Assembly (NCBI GenBank): GCA_046297395.1 | Contig: JBKCNM010000031.1 | Span: forward strand, 69,764-133,763 | Length of the DNA stretch: 64,000 bases | Direction: 5' to 3' | Origin: JBEICQ01 sp046297395 | Lineage (GTDB): Bacteria; Bacteroidota; Bacteroidia; UBA4408 | Shown: one piece after another, positions 8,637 through 17,957 of the stretch | Layout of the letters: each line of letters starts with the position of its first letter | Numbering within the stretch: the first letter of the stretch is position 1 | Made by a program: the position numbers and the translations under genes | Notes under the pieces: generated by a model | The model's database searches: none | Seen by the model: only the letters and a program-made list of their open reading frames with translations | What the model was told of the DNA's origin: nothing

Positions 8637-11030
8637 ATGGCATCCGAAATACCCGATAAGAAGTACCTGCCACATCCCCAATTTGCGGTATTATTGGTGT
8701 GCCTTATGGCGTTCCTAATACCATTTAAAATTGCTTTCGGACAGTCTGTAAAAAAAACAGTATCGAGAGTTGAGAGCAACATGGCGGATGGGAAATATTA
8801 TGAAAACATTGCCTTGCTTGATGCTGCCATTCTTAAAAAGCCGGATGAGCCCGAATTATTGAAACTTCAGATACTAAACTACCTGGCACTTGGTAAAAAA
8901 AACAAAGGGGACAGTATTTTTATTGCTCATGCCGGGTTATTTCTGGATGCTGATTTTATTGACTTTTATATACAACGGGCTTTTGAAACCGGGCAATACA
9001 GGAATATTATACATGCGTGCCGGAACAAAAAACTTCAAAATAAAATTGAAATTTCCGGATGGGACAAATACTTTCTTTCGTTGATTAAATCAGGAAACAG
9101 TGATTCTCTCGAATATTTCGCTGAAAAGTACATTGCCGAAAACAGCAAACAATACCTTGGATATTTTTACAAAGGATATTCCCTTGAATTAAAAAAGATA
9201 ATGGAGCGTGCTAAAACAGAATACAACAAATCACTCTACTATACAGACCAAATTCCCGAGGTTAAAAATTATGCCTTGGCTTGTATTCATTCGGGGCTTG
9301 CCAGAATATCATTTTATTACAACCAGGATGAAGATGCATTAACAAATTGCAGCAAGGCACTCAATGCTGATAACAAGTTATCGGATATTCATTACCTGAA
9401 AGCCAAGATACTCATTCAAAAAAAACAATTCTCCGATGCACAGGAGGCACTTTATCAGGCACTCACCCTAGACTCGGAAAATTTAAAACTACTAGAAGCA
9501 ATTTTCTATAACTCTATTAAAATTAATAATCCGGGCATGGCCCTTACTTATATTAAAAAGCTGGGATCACTCACTACCCTCAATGATACCTTGCTTTTCG
9601 ACAGGGCCAAAATATACCTGCAAAACAAGTTGTACCTTTTTGCCTATATGGATCTGAAAAATCTTAAAAATAAAGGGCGCCTTTTTCCCGGCATGGAAGA
9701 TGTGATCAGAGAGGCTAAAATTGACAAAGATCAACCATGGATCAGAATCATGTCACCTGCAGGCGATACCATTGAATATGGTATTAATGAAAAAAAAATA
9801 AGCTTTGAGATAAGGGTGGAAGAAAAAAGCGGACTGACAAGTTTTGCTTTTAATGACAGTGTGGTAAATCTGAACATGGATACATCTTATGTCTTTTATC
9901 ATACGGTAACCATCAATAAATATAAAACAATCACATTTTCGGCAACAGATGTTTATGACAATAGTACAAAAGTGAGTATTCCCATTAAAGTTGACCTTGT
10001 GCGTCCTTTAATTGATGTTGTCTATCCTCAGCTTGTCAACGGAAGATCAATGGTTCCCGAGAATCCGGATGACCCATATCTGTATCTTGAGATGAATCTG
10101 AGCGACAACAATAAGATAGATAAAGTGCTTGTAAATGGTATTGACAGAAAGGTTGTTCAAAAAAGTCAAACCAAGTGTTATGATAAAATAAGTATAGATA
10201 AAAAAGACAGTATTGTCATTGAAGTTGAAGATGAAATGGGAAATCGCCAGAGAAAATCTTATTTCATTGATCGTGAAAGAGCGAGGGAAAACAGTAGAAA
10301 TCCAATGGGTAAAACCTTTGTATTGATATTGACCAATTTTAAATACCAAAATCTCAAGGAACTGAGCGGGCCTTCTTCAGATGCACAACTGTTAAAATCC
10401 TGCCTGCTGAATTACTGCGTAGACTCCATCATTCATTACGAAAATCTCACCCTTGCTGATTTCAGAAAAGCCATCAATACGGATGTGTCTTCATGGGTAA
10501 ATAAGTTTCATGTGAAGTCATTGCTGATATGGTATGGTGGACATGGCGCCTATTCTGAATTTCACAACAGCGGTTACTGGATTCCTGTTGATGCTGCTGT
10601 AGATGATTTTGAAAATTACTACTCCCTCACCGAATTAAAAATTGCCCTTGCCGCCAACAAAAAGCTGAATCATTTACTACTAATTTCTGACGCCTGCCAA
10701 ACGGGTCAGTCATTCTATGCCAAGAGCATTCTCAAAAGCACATCAAGCCCATGCAGTGAATGGCAGCTTACCAAGATGCGTTCAGCCGAGTGCTTCACTT
10801 CATCAGACAGTCAGCTATCATCAGACAACTCCATATTTGCAAAAACTTTTACCAAGGTTTTGCAAAATGACCCTTCTGAGTGCTTAGGCATTGTAAGTGT
10901 TGCCGAAAAGGTTACCGAAATTGTGCTTCAAAACCAGGCACAAACTCCAATTTTTGGAAACATTACCGGTATGGAATCAGAGAATGGTTCCTTTGTTTTT
11001 ATCAAAAGATCTTTTCTCGAAAAAAAATAA
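8637..11030 (+). CDS. Secreted TPR-caspase (peptidase C14) protein
   Basis: A 797-residue protein. An N-terminal hydrophobic segment (FAVLLVCLMAFLIPFKIAF, about 17-35) suggests export or membrane anchoring. Residues about 40-350 are helical tetratricopeptide-like repeats (for example ALTNCSKALNADNKLSDIHY). Residues 360-545 look beta-rich and may be Ig-like. Residues 559 to about 790 form a caspase fold: catalytic His636 in WYGGHG and Cys687 in ISDACQTGQS, 51 residues apart as expected for metacaspase-like C14 peptidases. The longest frame starts with TTG at 8634; the adjacent ATG is used. It may be co-transcribed with lon 74 bases upstream. The substrate is unknown. Confidence 0.82.
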   Translation: MASEIPDKKYLPHPQFAVLLVCLMAFLIPFKIAFGQSVKKTVSRVESNMADGKYYENIALLDAAILKKPDEPELLKLQILNYLALGKKNKGDSIFIAHAGLFLDADFIDFYIQRAFETGQYRNIIHACRNKKLQNKIEISGWDKYFLSLIKSGNSDSLEYFAEKYIAENSKQYLGYFYKGYSLELKKIMERAKTEYNKSLYYTDQIPEVKNYALACIHSGLARISFYYNQDEDALTNCSKALNADNKLSDIHYLKAKILIQKKQFSDAQEALYQALTLDSENLKLLEAIFYNSIKINNPGMALTYIKKLGSLTTLNDTLLFDRAKIYLQNKLYLFAYMDLKNLKNKGRLFPGMEDVIREAKIDKDQPWIRIMSPAGDTIEYGINEKKISFEIRVEEKSGLTSFAFNDSVVNLNMDTSYVFYHTVTINKYKTITFSATDVYDNSTKVSIPIKVDLVRPLIDVVYPQLVNGRSMVPENPDDPYLYLEMNLSDNNKIDKVLVNGIDRKVVQKSQTKCYDKISIDKKDSIVIEVEDEMGNRQRKSYFIDRERARENSRNPMGKTFVLILTNFKYQNLKELSGPSSDAQLLKSCLLNYCVDSIIHYENLTLADFRKAINTDVSSWVNKFHVKSLLIWYGGHGAYSEFHNSGYWIPVDAAVDDFENYYSLTELKIALAANKKLNHLLLISDACQTGQSFYAKSILKSTSSPCSEWQLTKMRSAECFTSSDSQLSSDNSIFAKTFTKVLQNDPSECLGIVSVAEKVTEIVLQNQAQTPIFGNITGMESENGSFVFIKRSFLEKK

Positions 11031-11224
11031 GTCCTCCCTCGGAGAAATCATATATCAGAACACACTTTTCGATTGAAAAAAATTTAATTGTTGCATGGCC
11101 TTTTTTTTCTAATTTCATCATGCAATTGAATCATCAGGCTGTTGTCAATACCTACCATGCACGCTTGCCATCATTCAGCGGCACAATGAATCCTAAACAT
11201 TCAAACCCTTAGCACACCTATACG

Positions 11225-11491
11225 ATGAAAGCATACAAATTCTGTCAAAGTTGCGGATACCCCTTAAAAAAAGACAAAAAAGGCGGAGGGAGCGAAAAAG
11301 ATGGCAGCATAAGCAAAAAGTATTGTTCTATGTGCTATGAAGAAGGTGAATTTACCACACCACCGGAGATTGATACCGCTAAAAAGATGCAGGATTTCTG
11401 TATACGAGAAATGAAAAAAGATGGTATCAATGGTTTTTTTGCCTGGCTTGCCACAAGGAGCATTCCTTCATTAGAGCGTTGGAAGAAATAA
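11225..11491 (+). CDS. Small putative zinc-ribbon protein
   Basis: An 88-residue protein with two CxxC knuckles at Cys7/Cys10 (FCQSCGYPL) and Cys34/Cys37 (YCSMCYEEG), as in the putative zinc-ribbon family Zn_ribbon_2. The C-terminal half (DTAKKMQDFCIREMKKDGIN) is helical and part of the same family pattern. The function is unknown; small proteins of this type are often annotated as transcriptional-regulator-like. It is flanked by 194 and 149 bases of non-coding sequence and is probably a single-gene unit. Confidence 0.7.
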   Translation: MKAYKFCQSCGYPLKKDKKGGGSEKDGSISKKYCSMCYEEGEFTTPPEIDTAKKMQDFCIREMKKDGINGFFAWLATRSIPSLERWKK

Positions 11492-11595
11492 TAGCGCTTT
11501 CTTTTACTCAGCTTTTGTCTTCCCGCTTTTCTTTACTCACATCATTGGCTTTCTCTTCCATACCTTGTTGTCATACCCACGAACAGCAAACTCTC

Positions 11596-11624
11596 TTTGT
11601 GCAAAGGCAATAATCCTACATTTG
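11596..11624 (+). promoter_or_regulatory. Bacteroidota promoter (-33 TTTG, -7 TACATTTG)
   Basis: TTTG at 11596-11599 and an exact -7 box TACATTTG at 11617-11624 are separated by 17 bases, as in Bacteroidota sigma-A promoters. The box ends 16 bases before the ATG at 11641, predicting a very short 5' leader. Confidence 0.6.
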
Positions 11625-11640
11625 TGGCGTAGTACATAGA

Positions 11641-13071
11641 ATGTTCCGGAGTAAATTTTTCGTCCTGGTATCTCTTCTGCTCAGTTTATATGCCTGTCGC
11701 AGAGACGCTATTGTTTTAAGTGACAAGGGCGCACGCTTGCAATTTTCCAATGACACTGTATTGTTTGATACCGTATTTACCCAAATGGGAAGTGTAACCA
11801 AATCATTGGTTGTTCGCAATCCTTACAACAGAACTTTAATCATCAGTGAAATTCGTTTGGGAGGAGGGAACAATGGGTACCGCTTAAACATAGATGGCAT
11901 CAAAGGAAATGTGGCGAAGGAAATTGAAATAGCGCCCAATGACAGCATCTATATTTTTGTGGCTGTTACCATCAATCCGCTGCAGGCAAATGCGCCACTT
12001 GTTGTTAGCGATTCACTCCTGTTTACTACCAATGGCAACCAACAAAAAGTACTTTTGGTTGCTTGGGGGCAGGATGCTCATTACATTACACCAAACAGTA
12101 AGATAGGATATATTGATTACTCCATTGTTGCGCAAACGGCTACCACTGTTACCTGGACAAACGACAAACCGTATGTAATTTATGGCTATGCCGTAATTGA
12201 TTCTGCGGCACAGCTAAACATTGATGCCGGATGCAAAATTCATTTTTTCAAAAATTCCGGGCTTTGGGTATACCGGGGTGGCAAGTTGATGGTTAACGGG
12301 AATCTTTCTGCCCAGGTGATTTTTCAGGGAACAAGGCTTGAAGCCGATTACAAAGACTTAAACGGACAATGGGACAGGATTTGGATCAATGAAGGGGCAA
12401 GTTCTGAAATCAGGTTTGCGGTGATTAAAAATGCATTTATCGGCATACAGTGCGAAACACTGTTTGGAAGATATGCACCGGACCAAACCGGATTGATCCT
12501 CGAAAACACCATTATCAAAAACATGTCGGGCGCGGGTATTCTCTCCAGGTATTACAAAATTTATGGGAGAAATAATCTGATTTATAATTGCGGTGGTTAC
12601 AACCTTGCGCTCACTTTTGGTGGCACATACCGTTTTACCCAATGTACATTTGCAAATTATTGGAGCACCCCAAGCCGCAAAACACCTTGCGTCTATTTTA
12701 ACAACAAACAGGCGCCGCTTGATACTTGTCTATTCAGAAACTGTATTGTATTCGGAAACAATGAGAGTGAATTTGAATACGAAGAGCTGGGGGGTGGAAG
12801 CTTGCAATTTGGAGTCGAAAACAGTGTGATCAAAATAAAAGACTCTTTTTTATCTGGTGTGTCTACTCAGTTTATCAACTGTACTATCAATCCCTCCTTG
12901 AGTGGAAACAGCGCAAGTCTTTTTAAGGATATAGAAAAAGAAAACTACGAACCTGCAGAGGATTCTCCTGCAATTGGTAGAGGCAACTATAATTATATTC
13001 TCAATTGGCCTACAGATTTAAAAGGCGATGCCTGGCTAAATCCGCCTTCAGCAGGTTGTTACGAATACTAA
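11641..13071 (+). CDS. Lipoprotein with right-handed beta-helix repeats
   Basis: A 476-residue predicted lipoprotein: signal peptide with lipobox LYAC, lipidated Cys19. Residues 25-140 are beta-rich (FDTVFTQMGSVTKSLVVRNP) and resemble an Ig-like domain. From about 170 to 440 there are repeated short beta strands with N-rich turns (AVIKNAFIGIQCETLFGRY; NTIIKNMSGAGILSRYYKIY), the look of a parallel beta-helix. The C-terminus ends in CYEY, as in many Bacteroidota beta-helix proteins. It probably sits on the cell surface or periplasmic face; no catalytic residues could be assigned. It is convergent with the PorP/SprF gene, four bases apart. Confidence 0.7.
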   Translation: MFRSKFFVLVSLLLSLYACRRDAIVLSDKGARLQFSNDTVLFDTVFTQMGSVTKSLVVRNPYNRTLIISEIRLGGGNNGYRLNIDGIKGNVAKEIEIAPNDSIYIFVAVTINPLQANAPLVVSDSLLFTTNGNQQKVLLVAWGQDAHYITPNSKIGYIDYSIVAQTATTVTWTNDKPYVIYGYAVIDSAAQLNIDAGCKIHFFKNSGLWVYRGGKLMVNGNLSAQVIFQGTRLEADYKDLNGQWDRIWINEGASSEIRFAVIKNAFIGIQCETLFGRYAPDQTGLILENTIIKNMSGAGILSRYYKIYGRNNLIYNCGGYNLALTFGGTYRFTQCTFANYWSTPSRKTPCVYFNNKQAPLDTCLFRNCIVFGNNESEFEYEELGGGSLQFGVENSVIKIKDSFLSGVSTQFINCTINPSLSGNSASLFKDIEKENYEPAEDSPAIGRGNYNYILNWPTDLKGDAWLNPPSAGCYEY

Positions 13072-13075
13072 AAAA

Positions 13076-14146
13076 TCAGAGGAATCTGATCTTTCTGGTT
13101 TTTGCTTTTCCGCCAAAACCCTGCGAGGTATTCAAGATAAGGAAAAACTCCATGGCACCATTGCCATTGCTCACTGTTCGGAGTTTTGAAATATTCACAT
13201 CGTAACTGGCACCGAAGGAAATGTTCCGGTATTCCAATCTCACGATGGGACACAAGGCCTCTTTGTGGCGATAATTTAACCCGAGGAAGAATGAACTTTG
13301 CTTTTTAAAATCGGTGTAAACAGATGCCTGAGAGAGCATAAAACGAGTTCCTACTCCCACATTGAACAATTGTTGCGTTCCTTGTCTAATGTAACAAAGC
13401 GATGGAACAAGCCTGATGCGTGACTCATAATTGGTGGAAATATCCCATTGGGTGTGAAAGACCAGTTTACTGTTGAGAGTCGCTTTTTCGGTTTTGCTGA
13501 AGGAAATGTTTGGTCCATTGATGTGCCACAAAGCAAGACCGGCTGTCATTTGAATACTTTTGGTTAGGACTCCATTGAACAATGCTCCGGCAGAGATATC
13601 AGCATAATTAAAGTTACGGCGACCGTTTGAAAGAAGATTGTCTTCGTTGGCAGGAAGAGCCGAATTAAAACTTGATTTATTAAAATCCCACTGAGAATCC
13701 CAGGTAAGCGGGACATTGGGATTCCCCCTTGCCATTTGAGCATAAGCGCCAAGAATTCCAAGGGTAAGAAAAGAAGAACCAGAGTTGTTCAGAGATTTGG
13801 AAAATGAAGCCGACAAGGAAGCGGATGTGGTATTCATTTCATCAAAGCCTCTGTTGTGCCGGTAAGCTGTTAAACCAATTCCCCAAAAATCACTCCCACT
13901 TCCTTTGGGAAAAATGGACGCATCAGCAGAAACCATGGTGGTGGAAAAAGCTTTTGCATCATTTCCTTTCACACTTCCGTATTGACTACGATAAAGGGAT
14001 GATACCCGCAAATCTCTGTTCATTACACCGGTGTGTGCAGGGTTGATAAGCAAAGAAGGATTGTTAAATTGGGTAAGATGAAACTCCTGGGCATTCACCA
14101 AAAGCACCGGAACAATAAAGAGTGAAAGAAGTATTTTCTTTTTCAT
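13076..14146 (-). CDS. PorP/SprF family type IX secretion-associated outer-membrane protein
   Basis: A 356-residue outer-membrane beta-barrel protein with a signal peptide (MKKKILLSLFIVPVLLVNAQ). The start of the mature protein, EFHLTQFNNPSLLINPAHTG, is the PorP/SprF hallmark, and the rest is alternating beta strands with aromatic girdles. In Flavobacterium johnsoniae SprF is needed for secretion of the SprB adhesin and is encoded next to it. Here the gene follows a CHU_C adhesin gene with a three-base gap, so it is most simply that adhesin's dedicated partner. Confidence 0.88.
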   Translation of the reverse strand: MKKKILLSLFIVPVLLVNAQEFHLTQFNNPSLLINPAHTGVMNRDLRVSSLYRSQYGSVKGNDAKAFSTTMVSADASIFPKGSGSDFWGIGLTAYRHNRGFDEMNTTSASLSASFSKSLNNSGSSFLTLGILGAYAQMARGNPNVPLTWDSQWDFNKSSFNSALPANEDNLLSNGRRNFNYADISAGALFNGVLTKSIQMTAGLALWHINGPNISFSKTEKATLNSKLVFHTQWDISTNYESRIRLVPSLCYIRQGTQQLFNVGVGTRFMLSQASVYTDFKKQSSFFLGLNYRHKEALCPIVRLEYRNISFGASYDVNISKLRTVSNGNGAMEFFLILNTSQGFGGKAKTRKIRFL

Positions 14147-14149
14147 GAG

Positions 14150-16396
14150 TTAACGCATTAGGGTAAACTTACCATTTAAATCAAACGGTTTCTCGTCTTT
14201 GAACAACCCAAAACAATGGTAGATATAAACACCGGGCATGGCAGGCTCACCATTGATGGTACCGTCCCAACCATATTCCTTGCTAATAGATTCGAAGATT
14301 AATTCACCAAACTCATTAAATATTCTGAATGTAAACTGATCCGGTTTGATTTGGTTATTGGCTGCTCTTGCATAAAATACATCATTAACTCCATCTGCAT
14401 TGGGTGAGAATGCTGTAGGAATAAAAACCTCGTAATTCAATTCTACCCTTATCTTCACAGTATCCGAATTACGACAACGCGTACTTAAATCTGTAACAGT
14501 AACTATATATGTTGTCAGGGTATCGGTGGTACGAGAAACCGGATCGGCAATATTCGTGAGGGAGAGCCCGGTGCCCGGTGCCCATAAATAGCTATAATTT
14601 CCGGACGGACTTACTTTCACTTTGAGATTTGCTTGCCGGCCGGAAATGATGGTTTGGTCAACACCTGCATCTACAGTTGGGGTTTCATGCAGGGTAACTG
14701 AATAGGGTGGTGAAGTGGCGGAGTTTGTGGTAATACATCCTGTAAGGTTGGTAACCGTGGCAACAAATACAGTACCAGTTGTTACATCCTGCATAACCAA
14801 ACCTGCTCCGGTAAATGGAATCGTATTCCCGTCTTTGGTCCATGAGTAAGTACCACCGGGTACATTATTTACTACATTGAGGGTTCCGGGGGTTTTGGTA
14901 CAAAAAGGTGCAATCTCTCTAATTTCGAGTGTTGGCGTGATGCGTTCTGTAACATCAATAATCACGCTATCTCTTTCTATAGAATCTGTTGAACAAATCT
15001 CACTGCTGGTTATTTCCACTGACACTTTTGTTAGTCCCGGAGGAAGATTACTGGTATTAAATGCAGAATCTACAGCACCGGGTACCAATATGTTGTTTAC
15101 AAACCATCTGTAATCCGGGTTCAGCCCCTGATTGGTTGCAGCAGTGGTGAAAGACACCGGGTTGCCCTGACAAATCTTAGTAACATTAGATGATAATTGC
15201 ACTGTCACTGCCGGCCCGGTCGAATAAGTGATGGTAATGATATTACTGGTCTGAGGAGACCCTGACAAACAGGGGTCCGCATTGGTTACCACGCAGGTTA
15301 CCTGAGCACCATCAGAATAATTGGTTGTGGTAAATGTGGAAGCCACTTCACCCTGCTGAAAAACCCCATTGATAAACCACTCATACTGTGTTCCCGGCGC
15401 CAAGGGATTAACCACAGATGTAAAGGTGATTGGTGTTCCCTCACAGGGTGTTGTGTTGGGAAACACCGAAATGTTATGCACAATGGGTTGTGCCTGGGAG
15501 AGAATGATAAAAGCTGGTGAGGTGGCACTGGCATTGTTTAAACAGGGATCGGTTGAACTAACCACCACTGTAACGGCATTTAATCCAACAAGGGTATTGG
15601 TTGTGTAGGAAGCAGATGTTCCGGTTTGAACCTGGGTGGCATTCACAAACCAGGTAAAAGTAGCGTTGGTAAGAACAAGATTGGGGATGGCATTGAATGT
15701 AACCGACTGGGTGGGACAGATGGTGTCGTTGGAAAAGGTATTAATCTCAACAGATAAGTTTTCACCATCAAGAAAGACATTCCCTGTGGCCTGCACTGTT
15801 GGATTGCTGATGCATGGATCATTAGTAACCAGTGTAACCACTACGGTGCTTTGCACAGTGATATTTGAAAGGGTGAAAACCGGATTGTTCTGTCCAATCT
15901 GAACCTGTCCGTTCACCGTCCATGTCCACAAAGTATCTGTAAGTGGCAAGGAAGAAGAAGCAGTAAAAGTGACTGATTGTCCCGGGCAAACTGAGTCGGC
16001 GGTTTGGGTAAAATTGAGCAGAATGGTTTGAGGGGGATTGATGGTAAATACTATTGAACTTGAACCAATTGTTATGGGATCAGAACCAACGATTCTGATG
16101 AGGTAACCTGCACCGGGCGGGGTGCCGATGGGTATGGTAACTGAGATGGGACTTGTTGTGGAGTTTCCGATGTTTACGGGTGATGCAAAGCTGCCGGAGG
16201 CATCGGAGAGTTGCGCAGTAAAAACATTACCGGTATTAAATGTACCGGTGGTAGTGAAAGGTATTGTGAAATCATCGCCTGCACAGAAGGAGGAGGCAGA
16301 TAGGTTTCCGGTAGTTATCGTTTGGGCATACGATGGAAACACATAGCAAGAAATTGCCAGTACGAAGAGTATTCCAAAAAGCCTTGTTTTTTTCAT
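14150..16396 (-). CDS. Ig/PKD-repeat surface protein with gliding-motility C-terminal (type B) domain
   Basis: A 748-residue secreted protein. The signal peptide is MKKTRLFGILFVLAISCYVF and the mature part consists of about six Ig/PKD-like repeats, each with the pattern C-G/Q-x-P/S...TFTWFVN...C. The last 90 residues contain FIPTAFSPNADGVNDVF and YGWDGTINGEPAMPGVYIYH, the CHU_C domain used as a type B T9SS sorting signal. The longest frame starts at TTG 16459; the ATG at 16396 begins the signal peptide and lies 10 bases after an exact -7 box. It forms an operon with the PorP/SprF gene downstream. The role is probably adhesion or surface coat. Confidence 0.85.
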   Translation of the reverse strand: MKKTRLFGILFVLAISCYVFPSYAQTITTGNLSASSFCAGDDFTIPFTTTGTFNTGNVFTAQLSDASGSFASPVNIGNSTTSPISVTIPIGTPPGAGYLIRIVGSDPITIGSSSIVFTINPPQTILLNFTQTADSVCPGQSVTFTASSSLPLTDTLWTWTVNGQVQIGQNNPVFTLSNITVQSTVVVTLVTNDPCISNPTVQATGNVFLDGENLSVEINTFSNDTICPTQSVTFNAIPNLVLTNATFTWFVNATQVQTGTSASYTTNTLVGLNAVTVVVSSTDPCLNNASATSPAFIILSQAQPIVHNISVFPNTTPCEGTPITFTSVVNPLAPGTQYEWFINGVFQQGEVASTFTTTNYSDGAQVTCVVTNADPCLSGSPQTSNIITITYSTGPAVTVQLSSNVTKICQGNPVSFTTAATNQGLNPDYRWFVNNILVPGAVDSAFNTSNLPPGLTKVSVEITSSEICSTDSIERDSVIIDVTERITPTLEIREIAPFCTKTPGTLNVVNNVPGGTYSWTKDGNTIPFTGAGLVMQDVTTGTVFVATVTNLTGCITTNSATSPPYSVTLHETPTVDAGVDQTIISGRQANLKVKVSPSGNYSYLWAPGTGLSLTNIADPVSRTTDTLTTYIVTVTDLSTRCRNSDTVKIRVELNYEVFIPTAFSPNADGVNDVFYARAANNQIKPDQFTFRIFNEFGELIFESISKEYGWDGTINGEPAMPGVYIYHCFGLFKDEKPFDLNGKFTLMR

Positions 16397-16406
16397 AGTA
16401 GTGTCA

Positions 16407-16414
16407 CAAAAATA
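16407..16414 (-). promoter_or_regulatory. Bacteroidota -7 box for the CHU_C/PorP operon
   Basis: Minus strand TATTTTTG matches TAnnTTTG exactly, with TTG at a 22-base spacing upstream. It ends 10 bases before the ATG at 16396. The divergent guaB gene has a one-mismatch box TACCTTCG at 16465-16472, so this 94-base region probably carries both promoters. Confidence 0.5.
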
Positions 16415-16490
16415 ATGATTGCGGGCAATAAAGCAGCAATTTAACCGACAAGGATACAAAAATGTACCTTCGCATTTCGAAGAAAATTTT

Positions 16491-17957
16491 ATGGATTCAA
16501 AAAACGCATTTACCGTCCTTGAGGGCTTAACCTACGACGATGTGCTTTTATTGCCCTCCTATTCTGAAGTTTTGCCCAGAGATACTGAAATCACAGGTCG
16601 TTTTAGCAGGAACATCATCTTAAAAACACCGGTAGTAGCAGCCGCCATGGATACAGTTACCGAATACGAACTGGCCATAGCCATTGCGCAAGAGGGTGGC
16701 ATGGGAGTGTTGCACAAAAGCATGGGGATTTCTGAGCAGGCGGAACAAGTGAGAAAAGTAAAAAGATCGGAAAGCGGAATGATTCTCGATCCCGTGCAAC
16801 TTGATGAACATGCCTTGGTGGGAGATGCTCTTCACCTTATGAAAGAACATAAAATTGGTGGCATTCCTGTTATTGATGAAAACAGAACCCTCAAAGGCAT
16901 TATTACCAATCGTGATCTCAGGTTCGAAAAAAATCATTCACGACCTGTTGCAGAAGTGATGACCCGAAAAGTGGTTACCACCATTCCCGGAAAAAGTCTG
17001 GAAGAAGCCGAAAAAATTCTTCAGGAATTTAAAATTGAAAAGCTTCCCGTTGTTGACAATCAAGGCAAACTCGTGGGATTAATTACTTACAAAGACATTA
17101 TCAAAAGCAAAATAAAACCCAATGCATGCAAAGATTCTTTGGGTAGGTTGAGGGTTGCAGCTGCTGTTGGAATAACCGCTGATACACCCGAACGCGTTAG
17201 GCAATTGGAAAAAGCCGGCGCAGATGCAATTGTGATTGATACCGCTCACGGCCATTCTGCCGGGGTCATCAACATGCTAAGGGAACTCAGAAAACAATTT
17301 CCGGGACTTGAACTGGTGGCAGGAAACATCGCAACAGGTGAAGCAGCCAAAGACCTGGTTAAAAATGGTGCCGACGCAGTAAAAGTTGGAATCGGTCCCG
17401 GTTCAATCTGTACCACAAGGGTGATAGCAGGTGTTGGCGTACCTCAGCTCACGGCCATTTGGGAAGTTGCCAAAGCCCTCAAAGGCAGTGGTATTCCCAT
17501 GATTGCAGACGGAGGCATCCGTTTTTCAGGTGACATTGTAAAAGCACTGGCTGCAGGAGCCGGATGTGTGATGCTGGGCTCCTTATTCGCAGGTGTTGAG
17601 GAGTCTCCCGGTGAAACCATCATTTTTGAAGGACGCAAATTCAAAGCTTACCGCGGCATGGGGTCGATTGAAGCCATGCAAAGCGGATCTAAGGACAGAT
17701 ACTTTCAGGACACAGAAGATGATATCAAGAAGTTTGTCCCGGAAGGTATCTCCGGTCGGGTTCCTTTCAAAGGAAGCCTGCAGGAAGTTTTATACCAACT
17801 CATGGGAGGTTTGCGCGCAGGCATGGGCTATTGCGGAGCGCCTAACCTAGAAGCCCTCCAACAAGCAAGATTTATAAAAATTACCTCGGCCGGGGTAAGA
17901 GAAAACCATCCCCATGATGTAATCATCACTAGGGAAGCCCCAAATTACAGCCGATGA
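16491..17957 (+). CDS. guaB: IMP dehydrogenase
   Basis: Converts IMP to XMP with NAD+, the committed step of guanine nucleotide synthesis. The 488 residues show the TIM-barrel N-terminus LTYDDVLLLPSYSEVLPRD, a pair of CBS domains inserted at about residues 95-210 (GGIPVIDENRTLKGIITNRD), and the catalytic loop GIGPGSICTTRV with Cys307. The flap region follows (KFKAYRGMGSIEAM). The longest frame begins with TTG at 16419; the ATG at 16491 gives the normal N-terminus. The stop overlaps the next ATG by four bases. Confidence 0.97.
   Translation: MDSKNAFTVLEGLTYDDVLLLPSYSEVLPRDTEITGRFSRNIILKTPVVAAAMDTVTEYELAIAIAQEGGMGVLHKSMGISEQAEQVRKVKRSESGMILDPVQLDEHALVGDALHLMKEHKIGGIPVIDENRTLKGIITNRDLRFEKNHSRPVAEVMTRKVVTTIPGKSLEEAEKILQEFKIEKLPVVDNQGKLVGLITYKDIIKSKIKPNACKDSLGRLRVAAAVGITADTPERVRQLEKAGADAIVIDTAHGHSAGVINMLRELRKQFPGLELVAGNIATGEAAKDLVKNGADAVKVGIGPGSICTTRVIAGVGVPQLTAIWEVAKALKGSGIPMIADGGIRFSGDIVKALAAGAGCVMLGSLFAGVEESPGETIIFEGRKFKAYRGMGSIEAMQSGSKDRYFQDTEDDIKKFVPEGISGRVPFKGSLQEVLYQLMGGLRAGMGYCGAPNLEALQQARFIKITSAGVRENHPHDVIITREAPNYSR

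Noticed and set aside
11031..11224. Possible RNA gene or small ORF between the caspase and zinc-ribbon genes
   Set aside because: The segment has no tRNA-like cloverleaf, no strong hairpin and only a frame that is the tail of a shadow of the caspase gene.
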